NCBI RefSeq assembly: GCF_018531495.1
Contig: NZ_JAHDTI010000002.1
Span: 310,001-374,000, forward strand
Reading direction: 5' to 3'
DNA length: 64,000 nt
Origin: Nonomuraea sediminis
GTDB taxonomy: Bacteria; Actinomycetota; Actinomycetes; Streptosporangiales; Streptosporangiaceae
Below are positions 15,567-23,780 of this stretch, one piece after another. Below the pieces are notes generated by a model. The model saw only the letters and a program-made list of their open reading frames with translations. It did not search any database and was not told the origin of the DNA. Numbering within the stretch: position 1 is the stretch's first letter; every line of letters begins with the position of its first letter. The position numbers were made by a program, and so were the translations under genes.

Positions 15567-16727
15567 TCAGCGGTTGGTCCAGTAGCTGTCCACGATGGGC
15601 TCGCGGGCCAGCAGCTCGGCGAACAGGTCCTCGTACAGCGGCATGACGACCTCGGCGGCGTAGTTGCCGGCGGTCTGCGCTGCCGCATCTCCCATCCGCC
15701 TGCGCAGCCCGTCGTCCGACATTAGCCGCTCCAGCGCCGTGGCCATCCCGCCAGTGTCGCCCGGCGGCACCAGCAGCCCGTCGACCTCGTGCGCGAGCAC
15801 CTCGCGCGGCCCCGACGGGCAGTCGAAGGCGGCCACGGGCAGCCCGTGTCCCATCGCCTCCAGCATCGCCAGCGGCAGCCCTTCCGAGCGGGAGCTGAGC
15901 GCGTAGATCGAGGCGCCCTCCAGCTCCTCGTCCAGCCGGTCGCTGTGCCCCATGAGCGTGACGTTCTTGGCCAGCCCCAGGTCGTCGGCCAGCCCGGCCA
16001 GCCGGTCACGGTCGGGTCCCGTGCCGAAGAGGCGCAGCTCCCACTCCGAGTGCCGCCGCGCCGCCTGCCCGAACGCCGGGATCAGCAGGTCGAACCCCTT
16101 GCGCGTGACCAGCCTGCCCGCCGCCACCACGACGGGCTCCCGCCGCTCGCGCCGCGCCCGCTCGGCCGGATGCACCGCGTTGGGGATGCGCACGATCGGC
16201 GCGCCGGGCAGGATCCGCCGGTAGTCCTCCTGGTTGGCCCTGGTCAGCACCACCACCGCGTCCAGCCGCCGGTAGTAACGGGCGATCTTGTCCCGCACCG
16301 CCTGCGGGTAGTCGCCCAGGTTCAGGTGATCCTGCGCCACCCTGACCACGTCCTTGGGCGTACGGCGCGCCGAGATGAGGTTGAGCGACGGCCGGGTCGT
16401 CACCAGGATGCCGCCCGTCCGCGTCGAGACGTAGTCGACGACCGCCCGCTCCTCGCGCTCGCTCAGCGACCCGTCGCCGAGCCGGCCGCCCAGCCGTGGC
16501 CACCGTCCGCGCCCGGCGGGACCGGGCCGCCCGCCGTCCCTGCGGTCGATCAGGTCGATCACCTGGACGTCGGGCCGGATCCTGTAGGCCGGCTCGTCGC
16601 GGTCGCGGGTCACGCCGGCGAGCTCCACCCGGTGCCCTACCTCGGCCATGGCGTTGGCCTGGTCGATGACCGCCCGGGCGGTGCCGCCCTGCCCGTAGGC
16701 GTCAGGCAGGAGATACCGGATCCTCAT
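15567..16727 (-). CDS. Glycosyltransferase family 4 protein
   Basis: A 386-residue GT-B fold enzyme. The N-terminal half opens with RIRYLLPDAYGQGGTARAV; the C-terminal half has the nucleotide-sugar-binding region VVAAGRLVTRKGFDLLIPAF and the family signature SRSEGLPLAMLEAMGHGLPV with the conserved glutamate. It transfers a sugar from a nucleotide donor, probably to a cell-surface polymer or secondary metabolite; neither donor nor acceptor is readable. The extended linker near residues 75-100 is similar in layout to the GT4 protein at 56554-57621, and the two are likely distant paralogues. It stands alone on the minus strand upstream of the desaturase. Confidence 0.88.
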   Translation of the reverse strand: MRIRYLLPDAYGQGGTARAVIDQANAMAEVGHRVELAGVTRDRDEPAYRIRPDVQVIDLIDRRDGGRPGPAGRGRWPRLGGRLGDGSLSEREERAVVDYVSTRTGGILVTTRPSLNLISARRTPKDVVRVAQDHLNLGDYPQAVRDKIARYYRRLDAVVVLTRANQEDYRRILPGAPIVRIPNAVHPAERARRERREPVVVAAGRLVTRKGFDLLIPAFGQAARRHSEWELRLFGTGPDRDRLAGLADDLGLAKNVTLMGHSDRLDEELEGASIYALSSRSEGLPLAMLEAMGHGLPVAAFDCPSGPREVLAHEVDGLLVPPGDTGGMATALERLMSDDGLRRRMGDAAAQTAGNYAAEVVMPLYEDLFAELLAREPIVDSYWTNR

Positions 16728-16758
16728 GCCGGTCCACGCTAACGAGCCTTCCTGGTAA

Positions 16759-17154
16759 TTAACTGGGAGCCGTCACGTCCCTGGTGATGCCGTGCACCTG
16801 GCGGATGCGGCCGTCCTGGCCGTAGTCGGCGAACAGGTGGACCTGGGTCGACAGCCGCCTGCCCTTGCGCAGCACCGCGTGCAGGGTGAACCTGGCGGCG
16901 GCCCTGTGGCCGTCCACCAGCACCTCGTGTACGTCGATCTCGCAGCTCACGGTGTTCTTGCGGGTGGGCTTGACGTGGTCGACGAGGCGCTGCCGGTCGA
17001 GCAGGACGCCGTCGTTGAGGTACTGGAAGTCCGGCTCGTAGTAGCGGTCCAGAACGCCGCCCGGGTCGCGCTCCTCGTCGAGCAGTTCGAAGGGCAGCTC
17101 GACGAGGTAGTCGGCGAAACGCTGTCGGATGTCCATACCGGCAGGATCGTCCAT
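16759..17154 (-). CDS. SnoaL-like NTF2-fold protein
   Basis: A 131-residue protein of the SnoaL/NTF2 superfamily, with an N-terminal helix (RQRFADYLVELPFELL) and a beta-cone ending in QVHGITRDVTAPS. It has a conserved DRYYEPDFQYLNDG segment seen in nuclear transport factor 2 family proteins of unknown role. An in-frame ATG at 17136 (MDIRQRF) is an equally credible start because neither has a good ribosome site. It is 30 bases downstream of an FAD oxidase gene on the same strand, so the two may be co-transcribed and work on the same small molecule. Function unknown. Confidence 0.75.
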   Translation of the reverse strand: MDDPAGMDIRQRFADYLVELPFELLDEERDPGGVLDRYYEPDFQYLNDGVLLDRQRLVDHVKPTRKNTVSCEIDVHEVLVDGHRAAARFTLHAVLRKGRRLSTQVHLFADYGQDGRIRQVHGITRDVTAPS

Positions 17155-17184
17155 CGGGGGGCGGCGGGTCGTCGCCCCGCGGGA

Positions 17185-18471
17185 CTACTCCGCCGGGAGT
17201 ATGTTGACGTTGCCGCGGAAGAGGTTGGCCGGGTCGTAGGCGGCCTTGACCGCGGCCAGGCGGGCGCGGGTGGCCGCCGGGTAGGCGGCCTCCAGGTCGG
17301 CCTGGGTGGGCTCGGAGAAGAAGTTCACGTAGGCGCCGGAGGTGTGCGGCTCGAGCACCCGCCAGACGGCCTCGAACTCCTCGCGGACCGGCACGTGGTC
17401 GGCCGGGCTGCCCAGCACCACGGTCAGCAGCATGATCTCCGCGTCGCGGTGCGCGAACGCGGTGGCCTCCGCGGGCACCCGCGCCATCGCGCCACCCACG
17501 GCCCGCAGCTCCACGTACATCATCGGCACCCGGTCCTTCCACGCCAGGAGGTCGTCCACCAGCTCGTCGGTGAGCTCGTCGGCGAAGCGGTTGCGCACGA
17601 TGGGCAGCCAGCCCGGCACCAGCGCGGCCTCCTCGAGCACCTCGGCGTACGGCTTGACCGTGACCTCGGAGTCCAGCAGCTTGCCCAGGCCGAGCAGCGG
17701 CTCGACGGCCGCGGGGTCGGCGCCGGCGTAGGCGGCCAGGATCCCCACCGTGGGCGGCATGTCCTCGCCGAAGGCCGGATACAGCTGGAGGGTGGTGGTG
17801 AGCCCGTCGTCGGCGGTGCGCATCAGGTCGCGCCAGCCCTTGATCACGGCCTCGGTGTCGGCGGCGTCGTAGGTGGCCCTGGCGAAGGTGATGTCGCTCT
17901 CCCGGGTGGCGCGCAGCTCGAAGGAGGTCACGATGCCGAGGTTGCCGCCCCCGCCGCGGATCGCCCAGAACAGGTCCGGGTTCTCCTCGGCGCTGGCCCT
18001 GACGATGTCGCCGGCGGCGGTCACGACCTCGGCGGCGACCACGTGGTCCAGTGCCAGGCCGTGCTTGCGCACCATCCAGCCGATGCCGCCGCCGAGCAGC
18101 AGCCCGCCGACGCCCACCGAGACCGTGTCGCCGGAGGAGACGGCCAGCCCGTGCGGGGCCAGGGCGGCGGCCACGTCGCCCCAGTGCGCTCCGGTGCCGA
18201 CCCGGACGAGGTCGTCGCCGAGCAGCTCGACGGCGTTCATCGGGGACAGGTCGATCACCAGCCCGCCGTCGTTGGTGCTGAGTCCGGCGGCGCTGTGCCC
18301 GCCGCTGCGCACCGCGATCGGCAGGCCTTCCCGCCCGGCCAGCGCGATCGCCTCGGCCACGTCCGCGGCGGTCGCGGCCCGCGCGATCCGCGCGGGACTG
18401 CCCTGGTGGGCGAAGGTGTCGCGCAGCTGCTCGTAGCCCTCGTCGCCGGGGCGGATCATCTGCAGAGCCAT
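17185..18471 (-). CDS. FAD-binding oxidoreductase, berberine-bridge-enzyme/PCMH type
   Basis: A 428-residue flavin oxidase. Residues about 30-200 are the PCMH FAD domain with RSGGHSAAG, whose histidine is the usual covalent FAD attachment site, and GVGGLLLGGGIGWMVRKHGL. The C-terminal berberine-bridge motif YDPANLFRGNVNI is complete. The second attachment cysteine found in bicovalent members is not evident, so attachment is probably single. Enzymes of this kind oxidise alcohols, sugars or alkaloid-like substrates with oxygen. It lacks a signal peptide. It is divergent from a small membrane protein gene and precedes the SnoaL-like gene. Confidence 0.88.
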   Translation of the reverse strand: MALQMIRPGDEGYEQLRDTFAHQGSPARIARAATAADVAEAIALAGREGLPIAVRSGGHSAAGLSTNDGGLVIDLSPMNAVELLGDDLVRVGTGAHWGDVAAALAPHGLAVSSGDTVSVGVGGLLLGGGIGWMVRKHGLALDHVVAAEVVTAAGDIVRASAEENPDLFWAIRGGGGNLGIVTSFELRATRESDITFARATYDAADTEAVIKGWRDLMRTADDGLTTTLQLYPAFGEDMPPTVGILAAYAGADPAAVEPLLGLGKLLDSEVTVKPYAEVLEEAALVPGWLPIVRNRFADELTDELVDDLLAWKDRVPMMYVELRAVGGAMARVPAEATAFAHRDAEIMLLTVVLGSPADHVPVREEFEAVWRVLEPHTSGAYVNFFSEPTQADLEAAYPAATRARLAAVKAAYDPANLFRGNVNILPAE

Positions 18472-18605
18472 CTCACAGTCCTTCCTCAGAGTGCAGGTTC
18501 ACCCCTGGTCGGAGCCGCGCGCGGTTTCTCTACATCGGCGGGCGCAGCCGGACAATGGCCCGCGGTCGGATTCCCGGCGGGCCGGCGGTGCCGACGATGG
18601 AGGGC

Positions 18606-19073
18606 ATGCGACTGAGACCTCCGCTCCGCAAGACCGTCCTGGTGGTGCACATCGGCGCCTCCGTCGCCCTGCTCGGCGAGGTGTGGGCGCTGGTGTTGCT
18701 CAACACGCTGGCCGCCACCGGCGAGCCCGCGCTCGCGCGCGGCGCCTACGGGCTGATGCCGACGCTGGTGTTCGCGGGCGGGATCCCGCTCAGCATGACC
18801 GCGCTGATCACCGGGGTCCTGCTGGCCGTCACCGGCCCGTGGGGGCTGACCCGGCACTACTGGGTGCTGGGCAAGCTCGGGCTGCTGGTCATGACGATCT
18901 GCGTGGGCATGTTCCTGTTCGATCCCGAGGGCATGGCCGTGGCGGCGCTGCCCGCGCCGGGACGGCAGTGGGGCCAGGTGGCGGCGCTGAGCCTGCAGGT
19001 GGTGCTGCTGCTGACGGCGACGGCTTTCTCGGTCTTCAAGCCCTTCGGCAGACGTAAGATCATGAATCCATGA
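18606..19073 (+). CDS. Small integral membrane protein (DUF2269-like)
   Basis: A 155-residue protein with four hydrophobic segments (TVLVVHIGASVALLGEVWAL; YGLMPTLVFAGGIPLSMTAL; VLGKLGLLVMTICVGMFLF; VAALSLQVVLLLTATAF). The layout resembles DUF2269-type predicted membrane proteins, but I am not certain of the family. I use ATG 18606; in-frame ATGs at 18597 and 18555 exist, and GGAGGG sits very close to 18606, so the start is uncertain. Its stop overlaps the next start (ATGA at 19070-19073), indicating co-translation with the methyltransferase. Function unknown. Confidence 0.7.
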   Translation: MRLRPPLRKTVLVVHIGASVALLGEVWALVLLNTLAATGEPALARGAYGLMPTLVFAGGIPLSMTALITGVLLAVTGPWGLTRHYWVLGKLGLLVMTICVGMFLFDPEGMAVAALPAPGRQWGQVAALSLQVVLLLTATAFSVFKPFGRRKIMNP

Positions 19074-19624
19074 ATCTCGTCATGGCCGCGGAGGCCCGCG
19101 CACAGGCCGTCGACTTCCCCTACTCCTGCGATCCCGAGGTCGGGCGGCTGCTGGCCACGCTGGCCGCCCAGGTGCCCGTGGGCGGGTCCGTGCTGGAGAT
19201 CGGCACCGGCGTGGGCGCCGGGCTGGCCTGGCTGGTGAGCGGCCTGCTGCCGCGTACCGACGTCACGGTGACCACGATCGAGAGCGATCGGGAGCGGGCG
19301 GCGCTGGCCGCGCAGGGCGACTGGCCGGCGTTCGTGGACCTGCGGGTGGGCGACGCGCTCGAGCTGCGCGGCGAGGGCTTCGACCTGATCTTCGCCGACG
19401 CGGCGGGCGGCAAGCACGAGGGCCTGGACGCCACGATCGGCATGCTGCGGCCGCGCGGCGTGCTCGTGGTGGACGACATGGTGCCGCAGCCCGGGGTCAC
19501 CTGGGATCCGGAGTTCACGGACAAGCAGGAGGCCGTGCGCAGGCGGCTGCTGACCGACGAGCGGCTGGTGGCAGTCGAGCTGGCGCACGGCTCCGGCGTG
19601 ATCATGGCGACCCGGAGGCCTTAG
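19070..19624 (+). CDS. Class I SAM-dependent O-methyltransferase-like protein
   Basis: A 184-residue Rossmann methyltransferase. Motif I is VLEIGTGVGAGLAWL (near residue 42), the acidic residue ending strand 2 is in TTIESD, and motif FDLIFADAAGGKHEGLD and LRPRGVLVVDDM follow, all as in catechol/caffeoyl-CoA O-methyltransferase relatives, though this protein is shorter. It transfers a methyl group from SAM to an unknown small acceptor in the cytoplasm. It overlaps the membrane protein gene before it by four bases, and its TAG stop shares four bases with the stop of the convergent secreted lectin gene. Confidence 0.83.
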   Translation: MNLVMAAEARAQAVDFPYSCDPEVGRLLATLAAQVPVGGSVLEIGTGVGAGLAWLVSGLLPRTDVTVTTIESDRERAALAAQGDWPAFVDLRVGDALELRGEGFDLIFADAAGGKHEGLDATIGMLRPRGVLVVDDMVPQPGVTWDPEFTDKQEAVRRRLLTDERLVAVELAHGSGVIMATRRP

Positions 19625-20625
19625 GACAGCGTCCAGGTCTGCTTGTCCGGCTGGTTGCAGTCCAGCGCCCACAGGCTGCCGTCGCCGTTGACGGTCAGGC
19701 ATCCGCCCTGCGGGTAGCCGTGCTCGGTGTTGTACCTGTTGACGATCTGGTACCTGCCGCCGCCGATCTCGCGGAAGCGCCACAGCTGCGCCGCGCCGTG
19801 GTTGACCGCTCCGTACTGGACGTTCCACCTGTTCGGCACGACCTCGAAGACCTTGCCGGTGGCGGTGGGCTCGATCTCCCAGAAGCCGCCGCCCTTGTCC
19901 CAGACGGTGAGGTTGGACAGCTCCCTGCCGCCGCCGTGCAGGGTGATCCGCTTGCCGTGCGCGGGTGCGGCACCGCCCGGGTCACGGGGCTGGTCGCCCT
20001 GGTCGTGCTCGGCCTTGGCGGGCGAGGGGTGGAAGGTGACGCGCACTGCGCCGTTGCCGTCGTGGCGGTCGGCCTGCGTGCCCTTGGCCGGGATGTAGGC
20101 CCAGTTCACGTAGCCGCCGTCGTGGTAGTAGTTGAAGTCGCCGCCCTCGTCGCTGATGACCAGGCGGTAGCACATGGCCTTGGCGTAAGCGCTGCCGGAG
20201 CTCTTCTCGTCCATGAACTCGACGTATGTGCCGTTCCTGTCGTCGTCGTTGAAGTCGGCGCCGTTGAGGAGCGATCCTTCGTACCTGTGGTCGTAGTCGC
20301 CGCTCAGCGACTTGGGCTGGTCGCAGTGCCGGTCGCGCGGGTAGTTGTTCTGCCTGCGCTCGCTCTCGAGGAAGACCAGGACGTTGGCCTCCCCGCCGAG
20401 GTCCTGCCACGCCTCGCGCGCCACGTCCTGGGTGAACTGGGACCGCTCCTCGTGGCCCTCCTTGCTCTGCTCCACCAGCTTCATGATGGCCTTGAAGACC
20501 TCGACCAGCGCGTTGCCCACCTTGGCGCCCCAGCCGCTCATGGCCATGGCGGGCGCCGGGGCGGCCACGAGCAGCATGCTCAGCACGGCGAGGCCGGCGG
20601 CCATTCCTGTGAGTGTCCGTTTCAT
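19621..20625 (-). CDS. Secreted RICIN-domain protein
   Basis: A 334-residue exported protein. The signal peptide ends in AMA near residue 28. Residues about 30-195 are an unrecognised domain with a distinct HCDQPKSLSGDYDHRYEGSL segment and an SGWGAKVGNALVEVFKAIM amphipathic helix just after cleavage. Residues about 220-334 form a ricin-type beta-trefoil lectin (GKVFEVVPNRWNVQYGAVNH, QLWRF, GRYQIVNRYNT, CLTVNGDGSLWALDCNQPD, QTWTLS). It probably binds a glycan outside the cell. The stop codon overlaps that of the convergent methyltransferase gene by TTAG. The N-terminal domain could be an effector or enzyme; I cannot assign it. Confidence 0.8.
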   Translation of the reverse strand: MKRTLTGMAAGLAVLSMLLVAAPAPAMAMSGWGAKVGNALVEVFKAIMKLVEQSKEGHEERSQFTQDVAREAWQDLGGEANVLVFLESERRQNNYPRDRHCDQPKSLSGDYDHRYEGSLLNGADFNDDDRNGTYVEFMDEKSSGSAYAKAMCYRLVISDEGGDFNYYHDGGYVNWAYIPAKGTQADRHDGNGAVRVTFHPSPAKAEHDQGDQPRDPGGAAPAHGKRITLHGGGRELSNLTVWDKGGGFWEIEPTATGKVFEVVPNRWNVQYGAVNHGAAQLWRFREIGGGRYQIVNRYNTEHGYPQGGCLTVNGDGSLWALDCNQPDKQTWTLS

Positions 20626-20671
20626 GGCCGACAGGGTGAGAGAACCGCATTGACGTGACGTTGACGAATGC

Positions 20672-21127
20672 TCACCGCGCCTGATCGGACTCCATCTTCT
20701 CCAGCGCGTCCGACAGCTTGCGCAGCGCCGCGACCACCTCGCGGAGCTCCTGGACGCCGAGTTGATCGGTCAGCCGCGCGGCGGCCTCGGCGTGCCCTGG
20801 GACGATCTTGCCGACGGCGGCCCTGCCCTCCTCGGTCGGCTGGAGCAGCTTGGCCCTGCGGTGGGCGGGGTTGGGCTTGTACTCGGCCAGCCCCTTCTCC
20901 ACCAGCAGGTCGGCGATGCGCTGCACGCCCTGCCTGGTCATGCCCATCACCCTGGCGATCCCGGCCACGGGCAGCGGCTCGTACAGCACCGCGCCCAGCA
21001 CCTGCCACCAGGCGGCGGTCAGGCCCGCCGGGCGGGCCAGCCCCTCGGCCAGGTCGAGGACCTGGCCGTTGAGGCGGAACACCGTCATCGCCGTCGCGGA
21101 CAACAGATCGGCCTCTTCACTCATCAC
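20672..21127 (-). CDS. MarR family transcriptional regulator
   Basis: A 151-residue winged-helix regulator with a long N-terminal dimerisation helix, a recognition region GIARVMGMTRQGVQRIADLLVEKG and a wing HRRAKLLQPTEEG. It is the second gene of a minus-strand pair, 24 bases after a DJ-1/PfpI-family gene. Two similar inverted repeats precede that pair (21778-21812), so this regulator likely controls its own operon and possibly the divergent NERD-pseudokinase gene. Confidence 0.87.
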   Translation of the reverse strand: MMSEEADLLSATAMTVFRLNGQVLDLAEGLARPAGLTAAWWQVLGAVLYEPLPVAGIARVMGMTRQGVQRIADLLVEKGLAEYKPNPAHRRAKLLQPTEEGRAAVGKIVPGHAEAAARLTDQLGVQELREVVAALRKLSDALEKMESDQAR

Positions 21128-21151
21128 GTACTCCTCGCCAGGTGCGGCCTC

Positions 21152-21778
21152 CTAGGGCGCCATCAGCACGAAGAAGGCCTCCGGGTCGCTCTCACCGTAG
21201 AGCCTGCACCACGCCTGGAGCTTCTCAGGGGTGTACAGGTCGAGCTTGGCGAAGATCTCACGGGCGAACGCGACCGGCTCGCTGGGTCCTGCCGAGATGA
21301 GGTCGCCGCCGGTCACCGCGTCGGCGTCGACGTAGTGTTCGGCGCCCTTGTAGGCCTCCTGAGCCTGCAGGAACTCCACGACGGCCGAGGTGTGCGGGCG
21401 GTCGTTGAACAGGCCCTGCCTGGCCATCCCCGCCGTCGCCCCGCAGATGGCCGCGACAGGCGTGCCCACCTGGAGGAACTCGGCGGCCTTGCGCCCGAAG
21501 TCGTCCAGCTCACCGGTGATCCAGTCGTCGGAGCCCGCCAGGATCAGCATCGCGCTGTCGGCCGGGTCGAGGTCGGCGAGCGTCAGGTCGGGGACGATCC
21601 GGTTGCCACCCAGCGTGGTGATCGGGTCGAACGTGCGGCCGACGGTGACGACCCGGTAGGTGCCGGGGTGCTGCTGCCACAGGTCGCGGTTGATGTGCGC
21701 GGTGGCATGTCCGGTCTCCCAGTCGGCCAGCCCGTCGTAGATGGCCGCGTGCACCGTCTTCTTCATCGTTTCGCTCAT
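21152..21778 (-). CDS. DJ-1/PfpI family protein
   Basis: A 208-residue protein of the class I glutamine amidotransferase-like superfamily. The nucleophile elbow AAICGATAGMARQGLFND carries the conserved cysteine (near residue 114), and the acidic residue of the N-terminal part is in YDGLADWETG. Related bacterial proteins are intracellular proteases, glyoxalase-like deglycases or isonitrile hydratases; the exact reaction is not predictable. It is the first gene of an operon with a marR gene. Its start codon touches the first of two tandem operators. Confidence 0.85.
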   Translation of the reverse strand: MSETMKKTVHAAIYDGLADWETGHATAHINRDLWQQHPGTYRVVTVGRTFDPITTLGGNRIVPDLTLADLDPADSAMLILAGSDDWITGELDDFGRKAAEFLQVGTPVAAICGATAGMARQGLFNDRPHTSAVVEFLQAQEAYKGAEHYVDADAVTGGDLISAGPSEPVAFAREIFAKLDLYTPEKLQAWCRLYGESDPEAFFVLMAP

Positions 21779-21793
21779 GACAGTATCTTGTCA
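21778..21793. promoter_or_regulatory. Operator O1, inverted repeat TGACA-N6-TGTCA
   Basis: TGACAGTATCTTGTCA overlaps the start codon of the DJ-1-family gene. It is one of two closely similar 16-base dyads 19 bases apart, that is, on the same face of the helix at about two turns. Likely bound by the MarR protein encoded in the same operon. Confidence 0.6.
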
Positions 21794-21796
21794 TAA

Positions 21797-21812
21797 CGAC
21801 AGCATGTTGTCA
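21797..21812. promoter_or_regulatory. Operator O2, inverted repeat (C)GACA-N6-TGTC(A)
   Basis: CGACAGCATGTTGTCA, 12 of 16 bases identical with O1. It lies 26 bases before the divergent NERD-pseudokinase start, so it could affect both directions. Confidence 0.58.
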
Positions 21813-21838
21813 ATGAATTTCGTGCGAGGATAGGCGAC

Positions 21839-23182
21839 ATGGCAGAGATCGTCGGGGGCGGACGTCCGGTCAACGACGCGGAGCGGCGCGTGATCGCCCA
21901 CCTGCGCGACCACGCGCCGGCCGACTGGCTGCTGCTGCACAACATCGAGATCCCCCGCGGCGACGACGTCTTCGAGGTCGACCTGATCGTGCTGACAGGC
22001 CACTCCGTGGTGGTCCTCGACGTCAAGGGCACCCGCGGCCGCATCGAGGTCTCGGGCACGCGCTGGTTCCCGCCACGCAGGGAGGCGTTCGGCTCGCCGG
22101 TCGCCAAGATCAGGGGCACCGCCAAGGCGCTGAAGGGGCTGCTGGTCGCCCACGACACCCGCCTCGAGCGGGTCTACGCCGACAGCCTGGTCGTGCTCAC
22201 CTCGCCCGACGCCGAGCTGCTCGACCCGGCCGGCCGCGACTCGGTCAACGCCACCAGGTTCGACCGGCTGCTCGAGGTCCTCGGCGACGTCTCGCGGGTG
22301 CGCCGCGGCTGCAGCCCTGACGCCCGGCCGTACCGCACCGCGATCATCGACGCGCTCAACCACGCCGTACGGCGCAGCACCGCGCCGCCCAGGTTCGGCA
22401 ACTGGGAGGTCGAGGAGCGCCTGGGCGGCGACGCCAAGGTGGACGAGTACCGGGCCTTCAACGTGACGCTGCCCGGCAGCGAGACCGTACTGCTGCGCGT
22501 CTACCGCGCCGACCCGCTGGCCGACCAGGAGGCCAGGGTGGCCGAGCGGCAGCGCATCGCCAACGCCTACGCCTCGCTGGCCAGGATCCCGCCGCACCCG
22601 TGCGTGGTACGGCCGCGCGACTTCTTCGCCATCGACGACGAGAGCCGCTTCGTGCTCGTGCTCGACGACGTGCACGGCGAGGCCCTGCACCGGCGGATGG
22701 GGCGCGGCGCCCGGCTCGTCGTGATCCAGGACCTGCTGGCCGGGCTGGCCCACGCGCACGCCCACGGCGTGATCCATCGGGCGCTGAGCCCGGCCTGCGT
22801 GCTGGTCACCGACGACGGGCACGCCGTGCTGACCGGCTTCGACTACGCCAAGCCGGGCAAGCGCACCTACACCGTCGCGCATGAGCTGGGCAACGTGCTG
22901 GACGCGCACTACGTGGCGCCGGAGTGCCAGGAGCGGCCGGAGCGGATGACGCCCGCCTCCGACGTGTACGCCGCCGGGGCGATCGCCTACCAGTTACTCA
23001 CCGGCGAGCTGCCGACGAGCCCCGACGCCCACGGGCCCGACGTGCCCGAGGTGGTGCGCCGCATGCTCGACGCGACGCCGGCCAAGCGCCCCTCGGCCGC
23101 CGAGTCGCTGGCCGCACTGCAGGGCGCCGCCGCGCGGCCGGAGTCCCGGCTCAGGCGGCTGCTCCGTCGCATAGTGTCCTGA
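21839..23182 (+). CDS. NERD nuclease-like domain fused to a degenerate protein kinase domain
   Basis: A 447-residue protein. Residues about 10-130 are a NERD domain: EVDLIVLTGHSVVVLDVKGT has aspartates 48 and 61 and lysine 63, the D...DxK core of PD-(D/E)xK nucleases, so it may still cut or bind DNA. Residues about 185-430 have a kinase fold, but every key catalytic residue is changed: the ATP-binding lysine position reads arginine (LLRVY), the HRD loop is HRALSPACV (aspartate replaced by alanine 315), and the DFG is GFD (333-335). It is therefore a pseudokinase. NERD-kinase fusions occur in PglW of the Pgl phage-defence system, but that protein is far larger and no other Pgl genes are near. 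The divergent MarR operon shares the promoter region. The next gene starts 2 bases after the stop. Confidence 0.85.
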   Translation: MAEIVGGGRPVNDAERRVIAHLRDHAPADWLLLHNIEIPRGDDVFEVDLIVLTGHSVVVLDVKGTRGRIEVSGTRWFPPRREAFGSPVAKIRGTAKALKGLLVAHDTRLERVYADSLVVLTSPDAELLDPAGRDSVNATRFDRLLEVLGDVSRVRRGCSPDARPYRTAIIDALNHAVRRSTAPPRFGNWEVEERLGGDAKVDEYRAFNVTLPGSETVLLRVYRADPLADQEARVAERQRIANAYASLARIPPHPCVVRPRDFFAIDDESRFVLVLDDVHGEALHRRMGRGARLVVIQDLLAGLAHAHAHGVIHRALSPACVLVTDDGHAVLTGFDYAKPGKRTYTVAHELGNVLDAHYVAPECQERPERMTPASDVYAAGAIAYQLLTGELPTSPDAHGPDVPEVVRRMLDATPAKRPSAAESLAALQGAAARPESRLRRLLRRIVS

Positions 23183-23184
23183 TC

Positions 23185-23697
23185 ATGGAGATCTCCCTGC
23201 GCGCGGTCGCGGAAGACGACCTGGCGTTCCTCAACCGCCTGACCAACGACCCCGAGGGCGCCGGCGCGTTCGAGTGGTACGGCTGGCACGACCCGCACCG
23301 CCACCGCAGGCGCTGGGAGGACAACGGCATGCTCTCCGACGACGGCGGCGTGCTGCTGATCGTGCGCGGCGTCGAGCGGGTGGGCTTCCTGTCCTTCCGC
23401 AAGCAGGTCACCTCGCGGGTGGCCTACTGCTGGGAGATCGGGCTGATCCTGGCGCCGGAGTTCCGCGGCCAGGGGTACGGCACGCGGGCCCAGCAGCTGA
23501 TGGTCCGCTACCTGTTCGACCACTCGCCGGCCAACCGGGTCCAGGCGGCCACGGAGCTGTCCAACGTGGCCGAGCAGCGGGCGCTGGAGAAGGCCGGCTT
23601 CACCCGCGAGGGCGTGATGCGCGGCGGCGGCTTCCGCGCCGGTCAGTGGCAGGACGGGGTGCTCTACGGCATCGTCCGGTCGGACCTGGACGGCTAG
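23185..23697 (+). CDS. GNAT family N-acetyltransferase
   Basis: A 170-residue acetyltransferase of the RimJ/RimL-like group. The acetyl-CoA-binding motif A is EIGLILAPEFRGQGYGTRAQQLM, followed by motif B NRVQAATELSNVAEQRALEKAGFTREG (in two parts). It acetylates a primary amine, often a protein N-terminus or an amino-sugar drug; the acceptor is unknown. Start ATG 23185 is two bases after the stop of the NERD-pseudokinase gene, so both are probably one transcript. No functional link between the two is known to me. Confidence 0.88.
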   Translation: MEISLRAVAEDDLAFLNRLTNDPEGAGAFEWYGWHDPHRHRRRWEDNGMLSDDGGVLLIVRGVERVGFLSFRKQVTSRVAYCWEIGLILAPEFRGQGYGTRAQQLMVRYLFDHSPANRVQAATELSNVAEQRALEKAGFTREGVMRGGGFRAGQWQDGVLYGIVRSDLDG

Positions 23698-23704
23698 AGG
23701 GCTT

Positions 23705-23763
23705 TTGACAGGGCTTCCGGCCTTCTGCTAGTCATGAAACGGAATCGGATTCCGCATCCGTTT
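23705..23763 (+). promoter_or_regulatory. Promoter and palindromic operator of the bicupin gene
   Basis: TTGACA at 23705-23710 and TAGTCA at 23729-23734 (18-base spacing) make a credible sigma-70-like promoter. Directly after it, 23737-23763 is a 27-base dyad with arms AAACGGA...CGGA and TCCG...TCCGTTT. A protein bound there would block initiation. The TetR gene convergent with the bicupin gene is the natural candidate. Confidence 0.55.
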
Positions 23764-23780
23764 AAGCCAGAGGAGATCTG

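Noticed and set aside
21839..23182. PglW of a Pgl/BREX phage-defence cluster
   Set aside because: The protein is about a third of the size of PglW, its kinase is degenerate, and no pglX, pglY, pglZ or methylase gene is near.
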